Below are positions 61,501-64,000 of a stretch of 64,000 bases of DNA, piece by piece. The stretch is from assembly GCA_016801885.1 (NCBI GenBank), contig CM028888.1, positions 13,439,170 through 13,503,169 on the forward strand, in the 5' to 3' direction. This DNA comes from Toxotes chatareus. Its lineage: Eukaryota > Chordata > Actinopteri > Toxotidae. The notes under the pieces are model-generated. The model saw only the letters and a program-made list of their open reading frames with translations. It did not search any database and was not told the DNA's origin. A program made the position numbers and the translations under genes. How positions within the stretch are numbered: the first letter of the stretch is position 1; each line of letters opens with the position of its first letter.

Positions 61501-63896
61501 CGTCATCTTCATCTGTGAGAACAACAGGTATGGCATGGGCACATCAGTGGAGCGAGCTGCCGCCAGCACAGACTACTTCAAGAGAGGAGAGTTCATTCCT
61601 GGTCTCCGGGTACTGTACTTCATCAGTTCTCTCCACCTTTGTTGAGTGTTAGAGAGTAGTAGTCCTGTCCATATGATCAGTTTAGTATTAAATTAGCGTA
61701 ATGTGTTTCCTGAAAGGAGCACATAATAATTCTGTGAAAATCTTGGATATTGTTTTTGTCCTCAGGTGGATGGGATGGATGTTCTGTGTGTTCGGGAAGC
61801 AACCAGGTTTGCAGCCGATCACTGCCGCTCGGGAAAGGTTAGTTAAAAATACAGAATAATATTAATCTGAAAGTGGTATTTTCATATGCTCAGCTGAATC
61901 ATTTTTCACCTGCTTTTCATCAGGGTCCCATCCTCATGGAACTTCAGACCTACCGCTATCACGGACACAGTATGAGCGATCCTGGTGTCAGGTAAACAAT
62001 CACAGTTCCTGAGCTTTTGTAAACTTAAATTTGTTACAGCTTAAATCTTTAACTGGTAGTCATTACTCTTTCTTGTTGATCTTGAAAGCAGTTTTTAAGA
62101 TAGTCTATATATAGTGCAGTTCTTTATAATTTTAGAAATTAACAATATTAATCTGACCTACAATGTTATCCACACTGTGCTGCTGCCCCTCGCTTCTGCT
62201 GCTCTCCCACAGTAGTTTTCGTGTATGCTCCTTCCTGCTGTAGTGGCCTTGCAATGCCCTGACCACAGCCAAGGGATGGACTGAGCACAGACACTAATAT
62301 TGGTATTGGCTTTAGCAGACTAGCCTAAATTGATACTGGAGGAATTTTTCAAAGTTGTGATGAGAAATATAAACACACCATAAATCACAGAAAAGTTACT
62401 GCAGTGTTTTTCTATTTGTATTCAAGAAAATGTCACATCACTCCAGCAGTGTTAAAGGAGTTATGGTTTTGCACACTGACCCTAAATCAATCATATTTAT
62501 ATGAATACTGGTCCATAAAAGTAATTTAATGCTGGCAATCTGTATTTTCAAATACTTGGATATAGTGTCAGCTCTAACAGAGGATTGTAGTAGTGCATCC
62601 CTACAACATCCCTGCACCAATCTCTCCCCTTTCAGCTACCGCACACGTGAGGAGATCCAGGAGGTCCGCAGTAAGAGTGACCCCATCTCCATGCTGAAGG
62701 ATCGCATGCTCAGCAACAACATGGCCAGTGTGGAGGAGCTCAAGGTAGGAAATACTTCTAGTTTGGAAAATGAAAAATAAAAAAATCCAGCCATGAATCC
62801 AGCTAATGACATTAGTAACAAGGCAAAAGTGTAGAGCATTTACAAAAACGCTTAAAAAAAGAAAAAAGCAATACAGCATTTAGAAATGAATTCAGTTTTC
62901 TGAAATGATGAAATTCAGTTTTATTGCCAGTTTTTGAGTCAGAAAAATGAATATTATATGAGAAAGTGAGCTTCATGGTTTAGCTACAGGGAAGGAGATT
63001 TGTGTGCTAGAAACATTACACAAATAACATTATTGCTTAGTTGGTTGCTGATAGAATTACTTGCTGATAAATTTCCGTAAAGACCATTTATGACCCCAAC
63101 ATGTAGTCATGCATTTTAAGGTTATTGGTGGCCATTTCAAATGTTTCTTGAGGTTCTGAAGTGTGAAGTGTCTTCTTTGCCCAATATCATGCCTCTGGCT
63201 GTTTGAATCACTTGTTAAGGAATATAATAAGCTTTTGAGAATTCTACATTTTAAAACTTGTTAACAACAAAGGACATGATTTCTGCAGCTGTTCTCTTTT
63301 GAGGCACAATCATGTGGTGCTTTGTTTAAACACAAGAGGGTGCTGGTCTCTACTGGCTTTAGCTTCTCCAGTTATGACCCCAGCTGAACTCACTACAGCA
63401 CAAATACTGTAGAAGTTGGCCTGAGGCAAACACAGAGGATAGGACTGTACAGTTATATGTCCAGCTGTTTAATGTTTTTAGTTTCCAGTTGAATTTGTGT
63501 ACTGTATGTGTGTAATCTACTAAAGGTGCCTCAGTGACGAAGATCTAGTAAACAAAAAAGTCCTTCTTGTGTATTTTCTCATGTTAATGTACTATAATAT
63601 ATATAATTTTATTTTTGTTCTAATTTAACAGTACATTTGTTCAACCAAATTTCCCTCGCTGTGCATATGTACTGTATATGTCTAACAGCAAATGACTGTA
63701 ATTCTCTGTCTTGTCTGTGTTGTGTCTGTAGGAAATCGATGTGGAGGTGAGGAAGGAAATTGAAGATGCTGCTCAGTTTGCCACCACAGATCCTGAGCCC
63801 CCACTGGAAGAACTGTGCAACCACATCTTTTACAACAATCCACCGATCGAGGTGCGCGGCACGCACCCGTGGTCCAAGCTAAAGTCTCTTAGCTAA
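58552..63896 (+). CDS. pdha1: Pyruvate dehydrogenase E1 component subunit alpha, mitochondrial
   Basis: Eleven exons: 58552-58599, 59455-59523, 59618-59791, 60097-60223, 60338-60429, 60913-61005, 61454-61609, 61766-61837, 61924-61991, 62636-62744 and 63732-63896, giving 390 residues, identical in length to human PDHA1. With the beta subunit it forms the thiamine-diphosphate-dependent E1 that decarboxylates pyruvate and passes the acetyl group to E2 in the mitochondrial matrix. The first 30 or so residues (MLTNISNVLRACAQR...AVISARTY) form a mitochondrial targeting peptide. The thiamine-binding motif runs from GDG (195-197) to ENN (223-225). All three regulatory phosphoserines are in the human positions: Ser232 (GTSVER), Ser293 (HGHSMSD) and Ser300 (PGVSYRT), so control by PDH kinases should be conserved. 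Tyr-Cys-Lys replaces Tyr-Ala-Lys in the MHMY motif. The gene is complete and lies divergently from map7d2. Confidence 0.97.
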
Positions 63897-64000
63897 AGTT
63901 TTTTTCATTACATCATCCACCCTATAATATATTGACCCCCTTCACATATACGCACACATCATTTAATGTTTCAGAAACTAGTGCCTCCGATCCAAAGCTT
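63897..64000 (+). other. Start of the pdha1 3' UTR
   Basis: Sequence after the pdha1 stop codon to the window edge. No polyadenylation signal is visible before the end. Confidence 0.6.

Noticed and set aside
1..64000. tRNA, rRNA, snoRNA, microRNA or CRISPR structures
   Set aside because: I scanned by eye for tRNA box motifs, regular spaced repeats and long hairpins and saw none I could support; a covariance-model search would be needed to exclude small RNAs in introns.

Overview
The window is nuclear DNA from a bony fish, most likely a percomorph (spiny-rayed) teleost. Its genes are split into vertebrate-type exons with GT-AG introns. The encoded proteins match vertebrate families over their full length, microsatellites are abundant, and three degenerate interspersed repeats resemble families I know as common in percomorph genomes. 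I see no bacterial operons, CRISPR arrays, phage genes or RNA genes.

Layout from left to right. (1) 768-3803, minus: a single-exon AMER-family gene closest to amer2, with a perfect RFX-type X-box upstream at 4072-4085. (2) 6265-9411, minus: slc51a-like organic solute transporter alpha, 8 exons. (3) 12818-18081, minus: zdhhc20 palmitoyltransferase, 12 exons. (4) 19682-24102, minus: pcyt1b, CTP:phosphocholine cytidylyltransferase beta, 8 exons. (5) 26652-30779, plus: liph, phosphatidic-acid-selective phospholipase A1, 10 exons. (6) 31973-33652, minus: a small protein that keeps only the C-terminal end of the CIN85/CD2AP family, with no SH3 domains. (7) 34879-35166, plus: remnant of a BED zinc-finger (hAT/ZBED-type) gene. 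(8) 36535-42310, minus: an Arg/Ser/Pro-rich 629-residue protein I cannot name. (9) 46494-56775, minus: map7d2, a microtubule and kinesin-1 cofactor, 18 exons. (10) 58552-63896, plus: pdha1, the mitochondrial pyruvate dehydrogenase E1 alpha subunit, 11 exons, complete.

I derived splice models by joining exons in phase. For slc51a, zdhhc20, pcyt1b, liph, the Arg/Ser/Pro-rich gene and pdha1 the exon lengths sum to whole codon counts, and the encoded lengths (323, 351, 368, 451, 629 and 390 residues) fit the families where known. map7d2 closes (921 residues) only with a non-obvious donor at exon 7. The CIN85-like gene does not close: one exon is a base short of the required frame.

The genes do not form a pathway. 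What links them is vertebrate synteny. From memory, PDHA1, MAP7D2 and PCYT1B lie on human Xp22, AMER2 and ZDHHC20 on 13q12, and LIPH and SLC51A on 3q27-29, so the window joins pieces of several human blocks. Two themes recur: lipid metabolism and membrane proteins (slc51a, zdhhc20, pcyt1b, liph), and cytoskeletal or signalling adaptors (amer2-like, CIN85-like, map7d2).

I did not find a convincing new multi-gene system. The observations most worth pursuing are the SH3-less CIN85/CD2AP-like protein with a myristoylation-type N-terminus, the unnamed Arg/Ser/Pro-rich gene, the AMER2-like protein without its usual central motifs, and several splice-site anomalies.
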